Shown here piece by piece: positions 11,628 to 23,078 of a stretch of 64,000 bases of DNA (position 1 is the first letter of the stretch; every line of letters starts with the position of its first letter). Where the stretch lies: assembly GCF_964355755.1 (NCBI RefSeq), contig NC_092680.1, forward strand, positions 16,653,001 to 16,717,000, in the 5' to 3' direction. This stretch comes from Antedon mediterranea (Eukaryota > Echinodermata > Crinoidea > Comatulida > Antedonidae). The position numbers and the translations under genes were made by a program. The notes under the pieces are model-generated. The model was not told where the DNA came from and ran no database searches. It worked only from the letters and a program-made list of their open reading frames with translations.

Positions 11628-12016
11628 TAAGCTTGGTTCCCACTTGCGAAGCAACACAACTTAAGTAATTTGACCAATCACAAGCGATGGATTATTCGAA
11701 CAGTGGCTTGCATTGGGCGTACGTCCTTGCGTTACGTCTTAATTGGGAACCACGCTTAAGCGTGGTTCCCACTAGCGACGCAACACAAGGACGTAACACA
11801 ACGCAAGTGAATTGACCAATCACAAGCGATGGCTTATTCGCTTGTGATTGCTAACTGTCTATAACTTCGCTTGGCATTGGTTAAAACGCTTGCGTTGAGT
11901 TTACCTCCTTGCGTTACGTTCTAGTGGGAACCAAGCTTTAAAGCTACAGACGCAACGCAAGCAGGTCGAACTTGATTGGTCAGATCACTTACGTCACATT
12001 ACGGCCTTGTGTTGGG
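11628..12016. mobile_element. MITE-A cluster: two adjoining copies and a fragment
   Basis: Family A has ends AAGCTTGGTTCCCACTAGCG and their inverse, with an internal palindrome built on CAATCACAAGCGA and CTTGCGTT/AACGCAAG words. Copy 1 spans about 11628-11759 and copy 2 about 11753-11940. They meet at CGCTTAAGCG, sharing a few bases. A degenerate partial copy follows to about 12016. Non-coding. Confidence 0.85.
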
Positions 12017-12194
12017 GTTCTCAAGTGAGAAGCTGTACAATAAAACCGAAGACAACAATTTTAAAACAATTTTTTAATATCAGTAAGCAATCTCTTAAGT
12101 TCAAGAATACAGATGCCACATACAGTACAATAATTGTTATAAGTGTTATACCACGTACAGCATTTTACATATACAGTTGTCAGTATTACCATAT

Positions 12195-12260
12195 GTGTTT
12201 ATTGTCAGTCTGTATGTCTGTCTGTCTGTCCGTATCCGAGCACGGTCTTGGCCACAATTT
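12195..12260 (+). repeat. (GTCT)n microsatellite with CGGT-element-like tail
   Basis: GTCTGTCTGTCTGTCC is followed by CCGAGCACGGTCTTGGCCAC. The trailing part resembles the GAGCACGCG...GGCC tail of the CGGT elements, so it may be a decayed copy. Confidence 0.4.
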
Positions 12261-12389
12261 AACTATTCGGGATCTCGAGAAGTGCCGATTGTGTTTTACT
12301 AAAATATATTATTTTATTTCCCAGATTATTTAAGCTAGATCCCAAATTCGAATCGAATAGCAGGAAAGCTAACATTGCTGTGAATGTTT

Positions 12390-12560
12390 AAAAGCTTGGT
12401 TTCCATTAGAAATGCAACGCCGCAAAGACGTACACGCAACGCAAGCAAATTGACCAATGACAGCCACAGTTCAACTAATCCATCGCTTGTGTTTGGTCAA
12501 ATCACTTACATCAAATCACTTTACGTCATTACGTTGTGTCCCTACTAGGAACCAAGCTTT
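12390..12560. mobile_element. MITE-A copy (diverged)
   Basis: Ends AAAGCTTGGTTTCCATTAGA and, inverted, CTACTAGGAACCAAGCTTT bound about 170 bp that contain the family words ACGCAACGCAAGC and CATCGCTTGTG. Terminal substitutions indicate an older insertion than the 20.8-kb or 29.1-kb copies. Confidence 0.75.
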
Positions 12561-15500
12561 AGTTGTAAATTTAAATTAGAAAGCCCCACTGCCCGCAGTA
12601 TAGATTTAAGCGGAAAATCCACACTGTCCCCTGTTCATGGCCTCACAAATTAACAGGTCAAAAATAAGTTGTCATCTTTAAAACAAAAAAGCTGTCAGAC
12701 TGTCCAAAGCTCTCATTACATATTGTAGCACTACGTTGTTTTAAACAATATTGTCCAATTAATTTTAAACTGTACAGAACTAAATTCCATTCGTAAATAA
12801 TAGTATTAATATAATTAATATAAATAATGCTTCTCTTTCTAAAAATCAATAATTTTATCAATAATACAGTATAATAATAAAGAACATAAATATGTGAAAT
12901 ATAAAGTAATATTGATAATAAAGATATTGCACAATGCCGCTTTTTTGGTTTAGAAAAGTTTGTTGTTGTTGCTATGAACGTTTTTAGTTTCAATAAAATA
13001 TCCTCTGTATGTGAGCACGTGTACGATTCTCAGTGTTGTCACATGAGATGCTGTATCAAGGAATTTGCCTATAATACTGGAGAAACTCTCTCTCTCACTC
13101 TCCATGTCACACGCCCATGATAGCCGTAGGCCTACACCTCAATTCTAAACATATTAACATTCGTATGATAAAATTGTCTTAAATCTATTATTCATAGGAA
13201 ATACAGTACTTTGTACCTACGCAATAAAAAAAAATACGTGGGATGATTTTCTAAAAATAGTGATAGGAAATTACAATTACAATACTATACGGTTAAATAG
13301 ACTTAATAATTATTACTGTCGTGAATACCACCACGAATATGAAGCGCCGATCTCCTGTGCTCAATGCTCATGGCTATTATATACCTGTACTTATACAGTA
13401 CCTATACAGAATAGACACTTATGCCTTAGTACAACTTATAGAAGGCTACGTTCCATAAGTTCTAAATACTAAATAGGAATTACACCTCGCAATGACCGTG
13501 ACAATCAACAAAACGTATGATGTCTAAACGTAATACCTAATGTATTGATAACGTAATAATACGTAATGTATTTCTTGATAAAAAAAAATAAGTATAACCA
13601 TAGCTATATTTACATAATCTTAGCGTAAAATTCGAAATGCTAAATTACGTCGTATATATAGACCACGACTGTGATGCCTAATGAACACATGGTCGGAGAA
13701 CGGTCCACGACAACGTATTTTAGGTATTTAGTCTTATTTATTTATAATAATTATAATAATTATAATTATTATTATTTATGTCTTTTTATTATTATATTTA
13801 TTAATCGATTATGGAAATAGATAAAACATAGGCCTAACCCATGCGCAATTTTAAACAAAATCGAATTTTCGATCACCACACTGGAAACCCTACGTAATTT
13901 CTTTTTTTGTTGTTGTATTAATCCAGAAAAGTTAGGCTTTATTGAACATAATGGTTAGAAAACGACCCAGACAAAGTATTTAGGCCTACGTAATTTATTT
14001 ATTTATTAATCGATAATGAAATAGATAAACCGGCCGTACAGTGTTCGACCTACGTAATGGCTTTAATGTACAAATCGATAGTGACAGATTGACGTTGTGA
14101 ATAGCATAGACAATTCAAATAGCCTACAAAACATTATCCCCAATATCCAATTCATGTTGCGTCAATTATGCGCTAAGTCAAGATGTAATGCACTATAGCA
14201 TAGACTTTGAATGATTGAACAATAAACAGTCGATGTGTTACCACAAGTTAACGTTCAAGGCTTACACTGCAATATAGCCTAGGCCAAATTTTAAAAGAAT
14301 CTAAATTGTGTTTGATCCAAGATTTTCCTTTGAAACTACCACAATACAGTAATTATCGTAAACTTAATTATTTGGATCTTATCACAGATTCTTTGGAACG
14401 TGCTATCTTAATTTCTTACACGATCCTTGTGGTCACGTGGTTGCTATTGTATATAATTGTAGACGTTGCATTATGTATTTCACGTTTAAAATAAGAAAGA
14501 TAAACCTATTATGTATGATGTCTATAGATTGTATTATCATGAGACGCGTCTAACATAAATTGAAATCAGAACGATATATAACAATTGAACATGTAAATTT
14601 GCTGAAATGTTTGCATTCGTGCTTAAATTTGTCCGTACCAAATTGTCGGCTTTAACTTTAAGAACCTGCGCACGTGTGCGTTGCGACTGGCGATGAGTTG
14701 TGAAGAGGGTGAAGTGTATGAGGCGCCAACCGTGCAAAATGCGGTTGGTGTGTGACACCACCAATTTTAAAACCTTTCATTAACACTGGCGACAAATAGT
14801 TGTTTCCAAAAGTGTGCCAGTTTTCTCTGTCTGTTTACCGTTATCGTTTTGATCTACGAATTTTCTTTTTGTCTCCTTTGATATCCAACCACATTTCCCA
14901 CATCAATTTTGTTTTTTGGATTTGAACTAGAAATTTTCTACTTCTAATTTACGAACATTAGATTTGTCATCATCAATGTGGTAGTAATGTTGGCCAGTAC
15001 ATCGCCAGTAAATCTGATTGTACGCACGCGCAAAAGGGATAACATTCACATCTTTCAAAAAACCCCCAAATCAATTACATCTCAGAGCCTCGGGTTAATA
15101 ATAATTTTGACAACACATCATAAACAGTGATCTAAATTCCAGGACATACGTAAATGTTTAAACAATGATGTATAAACTACTCTGCGCTTGTTTGAAATTG
15201 TAAATATTCCGCAACATTGGCGTCCCACGACTTAATGAATTATAAATTAAAAGGTCATTAATCATTAAATAAAACTTATACACAAAAAAACATGTAGTTA
15301 TTGTAACTACAGAGAGTTGAGTGAGTCAAAGTATTATTTATGTAGGATCTGATTTGTATAGGCCTATTGTCAATTGGCAAGAAAATATACAACCCAAAAT
15401 TAATTATTATACCTGGAATAGTTTATGGGAAGTTCAAGAAGTCATCATTCTATACCGCACACATCTCTAAATTTTAAAATGTAGGCCATTTACACTAAAT

Positions 15501-16571
15501 AAATAGTATTAATTTTAACATGAGTTATTTTACATAAATTATAAAAGTAAACGATCGGTCACCACTGATTATAATAATCCTGAACTTGCTAATTTCAGAA
15601 AAAAATAAACAGAGAGGGAGCCGATTTATAGCTACATCTACCAAATAAAGTAGGTGTAAATCGGGTGTTTTTGTACTAAATAATGATTTTATATGTATGT
15701 TTATTAAATTATTATTGTTTATTCTAATGAACTGTAATTCTGGCATTTAACTTAGACTCGAATTTAATCCAATCACAATTACCAGCCCGGTAGAGGCCAT
15801 GCTTCAGAGGGACCTGGCCAGGTGGTTCTTGGTTCTTTTATTTAGTTGTTAGGCCTAAGCCTATCGAATATTCTTTAATACCATCAAATAATCTATATTA
15901 CGAAATGTACCTTGCTTCAATGAAACTGGGTATTGGTGGTTTATTCAGATTGTTTTTGAACTATATAGAATAAATGAAATTACTTTCACGGTAAAATCAC
16001 AGTTTTAGCACATATCTACCATGAAAAATTGGGCTAATTGTCCCTGTCACTAAGTGCCTTTGTGCAAAGTAGCTGTTTGAAATTACAGTATTATTAAAAT
16101 AAATGTATATTGTAGCATATTCCCAAAGAGAAAGGTACTTTAATGTTCGACCGAAAAATCTTATAAACAAACTAAAAAAAACTATAGGTTTTCAGAGAAA
16201 TTATAATTATTACTATTGAAACTTGTTGAAGGACTGTCACACGCATGCGCATAATGTCTGTGTATAAGTGCCAAAAACGTCCCCACTTACTGGTGTAGTG
16301 TGGCTAGTTTGTATTAGGTTTTCAAGGTTTTTTTTTTAAATAAACCTTTAACAATCTTGTCCCCATCCTCGTCACCTTTTGCTTACACTAGAAAACAAAA
16401 CAAATATTAGTACAATAGGAATACATCTACAGTAGCGTACAGTAAATACTAAACAAGTAACAGATACTTCTTTTTACTTCGATGAATGTTAAATGTTTTT
16501 TTCATAGGTTTTTTCTTTCTTTCTTTCTCCGCAATTACTTGTCTTTCAAATTGAAACTACATTCATTTAAT
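12561..16571. other. intergenic, 3' flank of the GPCR gene
   Basis: About 4 kb of AT-rich DNA with no recognised gene. It contains several TAGGCCTA-type octamers (near 13128, 13828, 13981, 15358, 15851), AT-rich simple sequence near 13740-13800, and a TTTCTTTC tract near 16510. The 3' UTR of the minus-strand GPCR must begin at its lower-coordinate edge; a minus-strand AATAAA occurs at about 15939-15944, but the true poly(A) site cannot be fixed. Confidence 0.45.
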
Positions 16572-17897
16572 TCAACAGATTTGGTTGTCTGAGCTTGACA
16601 AAATGATGTCTGGAGATTTTAACTCATTTTCATTCGCGTGCGGGTCCGATATCTCATTTTCTTCAACGATTTTACCTTTAAAAACAAACATTTGTGAGTT
16701 TGATTTGTTTACTCGTGGAGAATGATCATTGAAAGCCATAGCATCCAGAGCTGCAGTCACTGACGAAGAGTTACTTGGGAGCGCACTACTTCCCATCACG
16801 CTTCCATGTCTGTTAAGCAGAGCTGATGATGATCCGAGTATGTTTCCTCGACAATACGAAGTACTCTGCGTGCTCTCTCGCGCAGGATGAAAGCGAGAAA
16901 ATGTCGACGATCGCTTAACGCATGGAAGTAACTCGGAGACATTCTTTTTAAAGTTTTCACCAACGAATGTATATATAAACGGATTCACACAGCTGTTAGA
17001 ATAGCTTAATGAAATAGACAACGCGTGTGATATCACGTGTGCGGGACCGGAAACCTGGGAACCATATGGACGGAGAAAGGTGACAAGCTGCGAGGTGTAA
17101 TAAGGTATCCAACATATTACAAACACAACTACTACGGACATTGTCAACACTGTGACGCGTTTTGACGCACGATGGTGGGTTGTTCCGCTCGCCATATCCG
17201 AACCTGCAGGAAAGTTTGGACTGCGCATTTTGAACAGAAGAGTGGAATAACAGATTGACATGATAATGAGAGGTATTAAAAATCCAAACACAAGACCAAA
17301 AATGCCATAAGTAGTTTGATTGATAATCTTATTTTGTTCTTGATGGTCAATAATAATGCTACAGTAACGGTCCTCTCCATCATACATGACCTCAGCAAAA
17401 ATCCAATTTGGTAAACTAAACATAAAAGATAAGATCAACATTGAAACACAGATAATCTTTGCAAATTGGCGCGTGCGATATTGCATTGAAGAGAGTGGGA
17501 AACAAATCGCAAAATATCGATCAATGCTCATAGCCGTGACTATGTAAACACTAGCAAATTGGTTCAGGCCATCTAACCCACAAGCTAATACACATCCGAT
17601 GTTACCAAAGGGCCAATGTCCGGTAACTGATTGATACACGTGAAACGGTAAACTGCAAAGAAATCCAAAATCAAATAATGCTAGGTTAAATATGTAAATA
17701 TTAGGTATCGTTCGCATATTTTGAAATTTAAATAAGATAAAAATCACAATTCCATTTCCCATCAATCCAATAATGGCGATCAGCGAATTTATTATTGGCA
17801 GGGTGTAATACTGTAGCCACTCGTACTTATGGTCCGTATTATTGTAATCGTAGTAATAGTAATTTTCAGAGTAGCTTTCATCATCTTGACCATCCAT
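16572..17897 (-). CDS. Class A GPCR, somatostatin/MCH-receptor-like
   Basis: Uninterrupted 441-codon ORF, ATG at 17897, TGA at 16572. It is a rhodopsin-family (gamma-group-like) plasma-membrane peptide receptor expected to couple through G proteins. Visible landmarks: GN at residues 47-48 (TM1), NLAxxD at 71-76 (TM2), Trp95 and Cys102 before TM3, Asp109 at the 3.32 position inside DGLNQF, DRY at 126-128, Cys179 in ECL2 as the disulfide partner, CWIPYY at 262-267 (TM6), NSCVNPFIY at 301-309 (TM7), and Cys326 as a possible palmitoylation site. Sequons are Asn19 (N-terminus) and Asn193 (ECL2). The DGxNQF block resembles somatostatin receptors; the YIVTAMSIDRY...SS...R block and the TM6-7 wording resemble melanin-concentrating-hormone receptors. 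The N-terminus is acidic and Tyr-rich, and the Ser-rich tail is about 115 aa. The gene is intronless, has no coding neighbours and shows intact motifs, so it is probably functional. Ligand unknown. Confidence 0.93.
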   Translation of the reverse strand: MDGQDDESYSENYYYYDYNNTDHKYEWLQYYTLPIINSLIAIIGLMGNGIVIFILFKFQNMRTIPNIYIFNLALFDFGFLCSLPFHVYQSVTGHWPFGNIGCVLACGLDGLNQFASVYIVTAMSIDRYFAICFPLSSMQYRTRQFAKIICVSMLILSFMFSLPNWIFAEVMYDGEDRYCSIIIDHQEQNKIINQTTYGIFGLVFGFLIPLIIMSICYSTLLFKMRSPNFPAGSDMASGTTHHRASKRVTVLTMSVVVVFVICWIPYYTSQLVTFLRPYGSQVSGPAHVISHALSISLSYSNSCVNPFIYTFVGENFKKNVSELLPCVKRSSTFSRFHPARESTQSTSYCRGNILGSSSALLNRHGSVMGSSALPSNSSSVTAALDAMAFNDHSPRVNKSNSQMFVFKGKIVEENEISDPHANENELKSPDIILSSSDNQIC

Positions 17898-18039
17898 GCT
17901 TTGCTCAATACAATTACTATATTATCTTATTTTGTTAATCGAATGCACAATAGTCCCGACAGTGGTAATTAAGATTCTGCTAAGTTTGCATCGTCTTAGT
18001 TTCAAATCAGTGAAGACATTGAGAATATGTTTACATTTC

Positions 18040-18078
18040 GTATATAAACACTTGAAAGGTGTAGAGAACGACCAATAG
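18040..18078 (-). promoter_or_regulatory. possible TATA/CCAAT elements upstream of the GPCR
   Basis: On the minus strand a TATA-like GTTTATATAC lies at 18040-18049, about 145 bp upstream of the GPCR start codon, and an ATTGG (inverted CCAAT) lies at about 18071-18076 further upstream. Their order and position are compatible with a core promoter, but such words are frequent in AT-rich DNA. Weak inference. Confidence 0.2.
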
Positions 18079-18980
18079 CATTGAAGACAAACTGCATCGT
18101 CTATGTCACGTGATCAAATTCCGTTCATAACATTTTACTTTACATAATCGATAACTGCTGATATGTGAGTTAATCGACGGCCCAGTAACCTGATGATACA
18201 AAATATCAATAATAATGTAAAAATAATTGAAGCCTACTACATTGTATAAAATATTATAAAACTTACACAATAAAGTATCGGTACAAAATCATTTAGGAAT
18301 AGGCCTGTTATAATAGCAGGCCTGTCGAGGAATGAATCACACTCATGTGGACCGAGCTCTGTATAAACAAATACATATCTACCGCATACTGCAAATACAC
18401 GAGACGATTGTACATGTTAAGTGAAAGATTCCACTCTTCCACTTCAGCAGATAAAAGTAGTGGTTGTATCAGAAATTCCGAGTTTCTGGTAAGTTTCAGG
18501 AAGGATAAGGTTAAGCCATCGAAATTTTTAGATGACTTTTTCCAAGACACTGAGGTATTCATTTCTGCACATCATTACAATAATATTGGTAATGGGTAAT
18601 GCACATAATATAATACATAGGCCTATTTGATACCAAAGCAAATTTACAATAAAATAAAATTGTCGTCTTCGGACCACCGTACGTACTTATGAAAATAGCA
18701 TTAACATGTGGAATATTTTCTACCAAGCATGCACACACCACCCCTCCCCTTCTTCCGTAAACACGCAGTCAAGTGTAAATTTCTATCGACTCAATGAAAA
18801 TACATATAAAAACTTGCGATTCACCTGACATAATTATTATATACCATTAGAGAATAAAGATTTCTTATAACTTTGCATTAACTCTTTGTATACTCGTATA
18901 ATATGTAAGTGGCGACCGAAGATATTTCAGAGGGTATTTTTACACGTTCTGACATAAGGCTTTTGGATCCTATCAGACTC
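18079..18980. other. intergenic upstream of the GPCR
   Basis: Overlapping short ORFs on both strands (18308-18599) have no recognisable motif. TAGGCCTA-type octamers occur near 18300 and 18618. Nothing else recognised. Confidence 0.4.
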
Positions 18981-19143
18981 AAGCTCTGTCTACACTATCA
19001 AACTTTATGTGACAAAATAATGTGAATTGCCCATGGACATGATGATGTCATATCACTACCATATTTGGGCGGCATAGCACTACCATATTTGGGCACATCA
19101 CACTCTTTTTGTCAAACTAGTTTGGTCATGTAGACAGAGCTTT
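18981..19143. mobile_element. MITE-B copy 2
   Basis: Well-preserved ends: AAGCTCTGTCTACACTATC at 18981 and its inverse near 19130 (GTAGACAGAGCTT). Body as in the other B copies, with a small internal duplication of CACTACCATATTTGGGC (about 19045-19085) that distinguishes this copy. Confidence 0.85.
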
Positions 19144-20803
19144 ACTTAAGCATTCCCAATCTATAAATCAATCACTTACATCATAACACATTTATAATTT
19201 GATTTTGTTTTTTGTGATTATGATTATGACAAAGTGATGATTGTGATGATTATAATAATATTGATTATTATTATGATAGTTATGATAGTACCTGCAATGA
19301 TGATGTGTATACTGATATTGGTGTGTGTATTGGTGTTGCTGATGATAAATATGATGATTCTGTAATGTGTAATTATGAATATGTGATGGTCATTTGTAAT
19401 GATAATAATTATTTTTTCCGAAATACGAAAATACGAAAATTAATTTTGAAATTATCACTTCGACTAGAACGTCAATAACAGTGATATAATTAATTAAGAA
19501 AATGTATTTAATAAACATGTAATTATTGATGCCAAGTTACGGTGAGGACAATGACCATAAAGATAGTAATAGTAGTTGCGATGATTTGTTAACAAAAAAT
19601 GAATAAATTAAATAACCCACGTAAATTGATATTCCATGAAATGATTAGAGACAAAATAATAAAAAAAAAATTGTAATATGCAACGGATGATTGGATTAAA
19701 ATGAATATTAATTAAAGCTGTAAACTATAAATAAACAAGATGAATATACATAAAATAACTTACCTCAATAATTATGTCTAGCAATGATTAATACGTATAT
19801 AGTCCAGTTAAGGTACTACAATGAGAGAAAGGTAGCGAAATACACATGAAATCTTTTGCGTATAGTTGATCAAAGATAACGCTTCTTCAAGTACCGTACA
19901 TACTTTTGTTAGACTATGTCGGATCAGAAGTGAAGTCAATGAGATGAGGCAAAAGTATTTAGTGCGATGCAATGCAAGAGCTAACGCCCAACATACATGC
20001 AGCAGCACGGCGGCACGGTCACTGAAGTTGTTGCGCAGTATTTGAAAGACACGTCGCTCTCTCTGTCCCTCTTATTGCTGATGATAATTTCAATATTCCC
20101 ACATTGGCTAATTGCAACTCCCAATTGGCTCAGCACTAGATAAATACGTCAAATCTACATATATACTACAATCCATAACTCACTCATGATTAGCTGTAGC
20201 GTGTTAGTTCACAATCGCTACCATACATTTCTATACTGCAATTTTATCTTGTATCCAATTAAATTATTGCTTTTATTATACATCGACGCAAACGTCACCG
20301 GCTTTCCATTAATATATTTCTTTAATTTCATCCCGTTGACGACGGTATATCCAAGTGGTATAGAAATTTATTTTCAAGAATAAGACTAATAACAAAATAA
20401 GCTAAAATACAACTCAATTATTATACTAATATTCTATATTTGTTTTTATTTAGAAAATTTGTTTGCTTTGTAAAATAATTTTTGGAAATCGGATATGAGT
20501 GATTATTATTGTGATTACAAAAATAATAAATGCATGACGTTAACTTTAATTACAGTATTATCATACATAGATGAATGCGTCTTCTTGATTGTATAATTGT
20601 TTCTTATTTGTTTATATTTACAGAATATCTGATACACAGCTTAATGTTTGTTTTACAAACAGGGTTACAGTAAAACACAAACTTTTGGGACACCTCTAAT
20701 TAACGGACACCCCTATTAATTAGATACTTTATCCTAAAACGAACATGTGGAAATATATGTTTTAACACTGCGGCCACCCCTATTACCCTAACTCTTCTAA
20801 TAG
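19144..20803. other. intergenic, nothing recognised
   Basis: Includes a GATGAT/TATGAT-rich simple-sequence stretch at about 19210-19400. No coding signal. Confidence 0.45.
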
Positions 20804-21073
20804 TAAAGCGTGGTTCCCACTAGCGACGCAACACAAGGACGTAACGCAACGCAAGTGAATTGACCAATCACAAGCGATGGCTTATTCGCTTGTGATTGCT
20901 AACTGTCTATAACTTCGCTTGTCATTGGTTAAAACGCTTGCGTTGCGTTTACGTTCTTGCGTTACGTTCTATGGGAACCAAGCTTAACTGTCTTTAATTT
21001 CGCTTGTCATTGGTTAAAACGCTTGCGTTGCGTTTACGTCCTTGCGTTACGTTCTAGTGGGAACCAGGCTTAA
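20804..21073. mobile_element. MITE-A copy with internal partial duplication
   Basis: Starts AAAGCGTGGTTCCCACTAGCG. A complete copy appears to end at GGGAACCAAGCTTAA (about 20980-20995) and is followed by a second right half ending GGGAACCAGGCTTAA at about 21073. The interior has the CAATCACAAGCGATGG palindrome. A C-homopolymer lies just downstream (about 21098-21110). Confidence 0.85.
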
Positions 21074-21784
21074 CCCACTACGCTAATAGTAATCCCACCC
21101 CCCCCCCCCCTTTCTAATAGTAACCCACCCTAAAAAGCAATCAAAGAATAATAACCCAGGGTTACAATTAGAAGATTGGCGGGTAGGAGTACATTGTTGG
21201 GTCCCGAAGATATAATTAAAACATTTAAACTAAACATAATACTGGACAAATAAGTTAAAATATATGTTTGTTATTCTTCTGTAGGCCTAGCCCAGATCCT
21301 AACTTTTTTTTAAAAGGTTGGCGTTAAACTAGTAGTGGTTTGAATATGAGCTGTCACCATTTAAAGGCTATGGCCATTTTTACACCTATCCGAGTTAAAT
21401 CTCAATGAGGATTATCTACAACAAACATTATAGAAAAGTATTGTTATAGTATCAACGTATTATATATTATTGAATATTATAAGGCGGCTACATTGTAGTG
21501 CCAGCCTCAAGTTTACAGAATGTAACATTTCTTCTTTTTATGAATTTTTAAGAAAATCGATATATGGCTTGATGTGTAGACTCAATTCAAGTGAAACTTG
21601 TTTAGTCGCCGGGTAGAATGACATCCTGAGATAAGTAGTAGTAACTAGTACAGTCTTGTTTATCTTTAATTAATGTATATGTAATTTGACTTTATGGACC
21701 AGAAATTCCGAAATAAAAGAATGAATGAATAACACAGTACATCCTGTATGTGAATTTGAAGCAATTCACTTACTTTTCTGCAAT
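21074..21784. other. intergenic, nothing recognised
   Basis: AT-rich; a C-tract at about 21098 and one TAGGCCTA-type octamer near 21283. No gene seen. Confidence 0.4.
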
Positions 21785-21880
21785 GGCACATCTTACTGTG
21801 TCGGTCGGTCGATTGGTCGGTCGGTTGGTCGGTAAGCATTAACTCGAATTTGAGCACGCGACTCCAGTCATGGCCTTGTT
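21785..21880 (+). mobile_element. CGGT element, copy 2
   Basis: CGGT/TGGT tract at about 21798-21832, then AAGCATTAACTCGAATTTG, GAGCACGCGACT and GGCCTTGTT, in the order shared by all copies. Confidence 0.75.
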
Positions 21881-22448
21881 TTTTTTTTCAAATAAACCAG
21901 AATTGATTCGAGCATAGCAACATTATTGATTATGTTGAAGAAAATGATAAAGGTGCGAGTGGATTTCTTTCAACTAAAGTGATTGATTGAACAGATCTAT
22001 TGATCAATATGATGGATTGACCAGAAATGTTATAGATTGATCAGAAGCTACTACTTGGAAAGGATTTTTCGTTGATCGACATAAGCTCTTAAGACGTCAA
22101 TCCACTTAAGAGTAATGGAAAACACAGACGAGAAGCGTCGCCACTGTATTATTGTGTGGGTTATAATTATTATAAAAACGTAATTATTATATTGTCGATC
22201 GGGAATAGACCTAAAAAAAATATTATCATTACTAATACTACTATGTTTAAAGTTGGGGTATTTTGATATAATATCGATTCTGATAAATACAATTATTTTA
22301 AGTTTAAGCTCCACATTCTCCCATCCATATATCTTTCTTATTAGACCTAGTGATAGTATTATTAACAACAATTGTACGCACGCGCATCAGAAATCAAATT
22401 GATACGCGCTCATAGACAAAAAAAAACGATCCCATCGGGTTTTAACTA

Positions 22449-22585
22449 CACCATGAAAGCCCCCAGTGGTCTAATGGTTAGGACAGCTGCATATCAAGCA
22501 GAAGGTCCGGGTTCGAATCTCGGTTGGGGCGATTCTCATTCTCACAGATTTCCTCATCTTGTCGTTTCAGCACAACTTATATATA
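22449..22585 (+). mobile_element. SINE-3 copy (tRNA-like head)
   Basis: Starts with a cloverleaf-like segment: acceptor GCCCCAG pairing with TTGGGGC, A box TGGTCTAATGG, B box GGTTCGAATCT, and a 7-base anticodon loop reading ATC at the anticodon position. A non-tRNA body begins TCTCATTCTCACAGATTTCC and is shared with the copy at 59062 and a fragment near 38640, which marks it as a SINE rather than a functional tRNA gene. Confidence 0.7.
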
Positions 22586-22931
22586 GACTAAATTTGTATC
22601 ATTATGCAGGAGACATGCATTCTTCGAACTGAAATTATTTTTGGAATTACTAACAACGGCCAACCGTGTAACAGTAGAAGATTCAATCGATGTGTCTTAT
22701 GGAATGAAACACTGAATACACAACATTATAAAATACAACATCTTCAAAATAAAATGTTACAGCGGATGTCAGGTAATTTCAGCTTAATTAATAGATTCTT
22801 CCGACCCGTTTAATATTCAATTTCATTTATTTTGGTATCAGGTCCATGTCAAAACAGACACAACAAAATTGAGCTCCAACATAAAAAAAATATCACTATA
22901 GAAATATTCTATGAAGAACTAGGAATGCATC

Positions 22932-23078
22932 TAAAGTTATGTCTACGGTATTAAACTTTATGTGACAAAAAAATGTGATGTACCCATTATATGAACATTA
23001 TGACGTTATATCACACCCATTATTCGGGAACATCACACTTTTTTTTGTCAAACTAGTTTAATATTGCAGACAAAGCAT
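22932..23078. mobile_element. MITE-B copy 3
   Basis: Left end AAAGTTATGTCTACGG, right end ATTGCAGACAAAGC, with the AATGTGATGTACCCA and inverse CATCACACTTTTTTTTG blocks of the family. Ends diverged. Confidence 0.8.

Noticed and set aside
18308-18599. 84-aa ORFs on opposite strands upstream of the GPCR
   Set aside because: They overlap each other almost completely, and neither has recognisable features.
22452-22523. tRNA-Asp-like gene
   Set aside because: Shares a non-tRNA body with other SINE-3 copies and has an atypical ATC anticodon.
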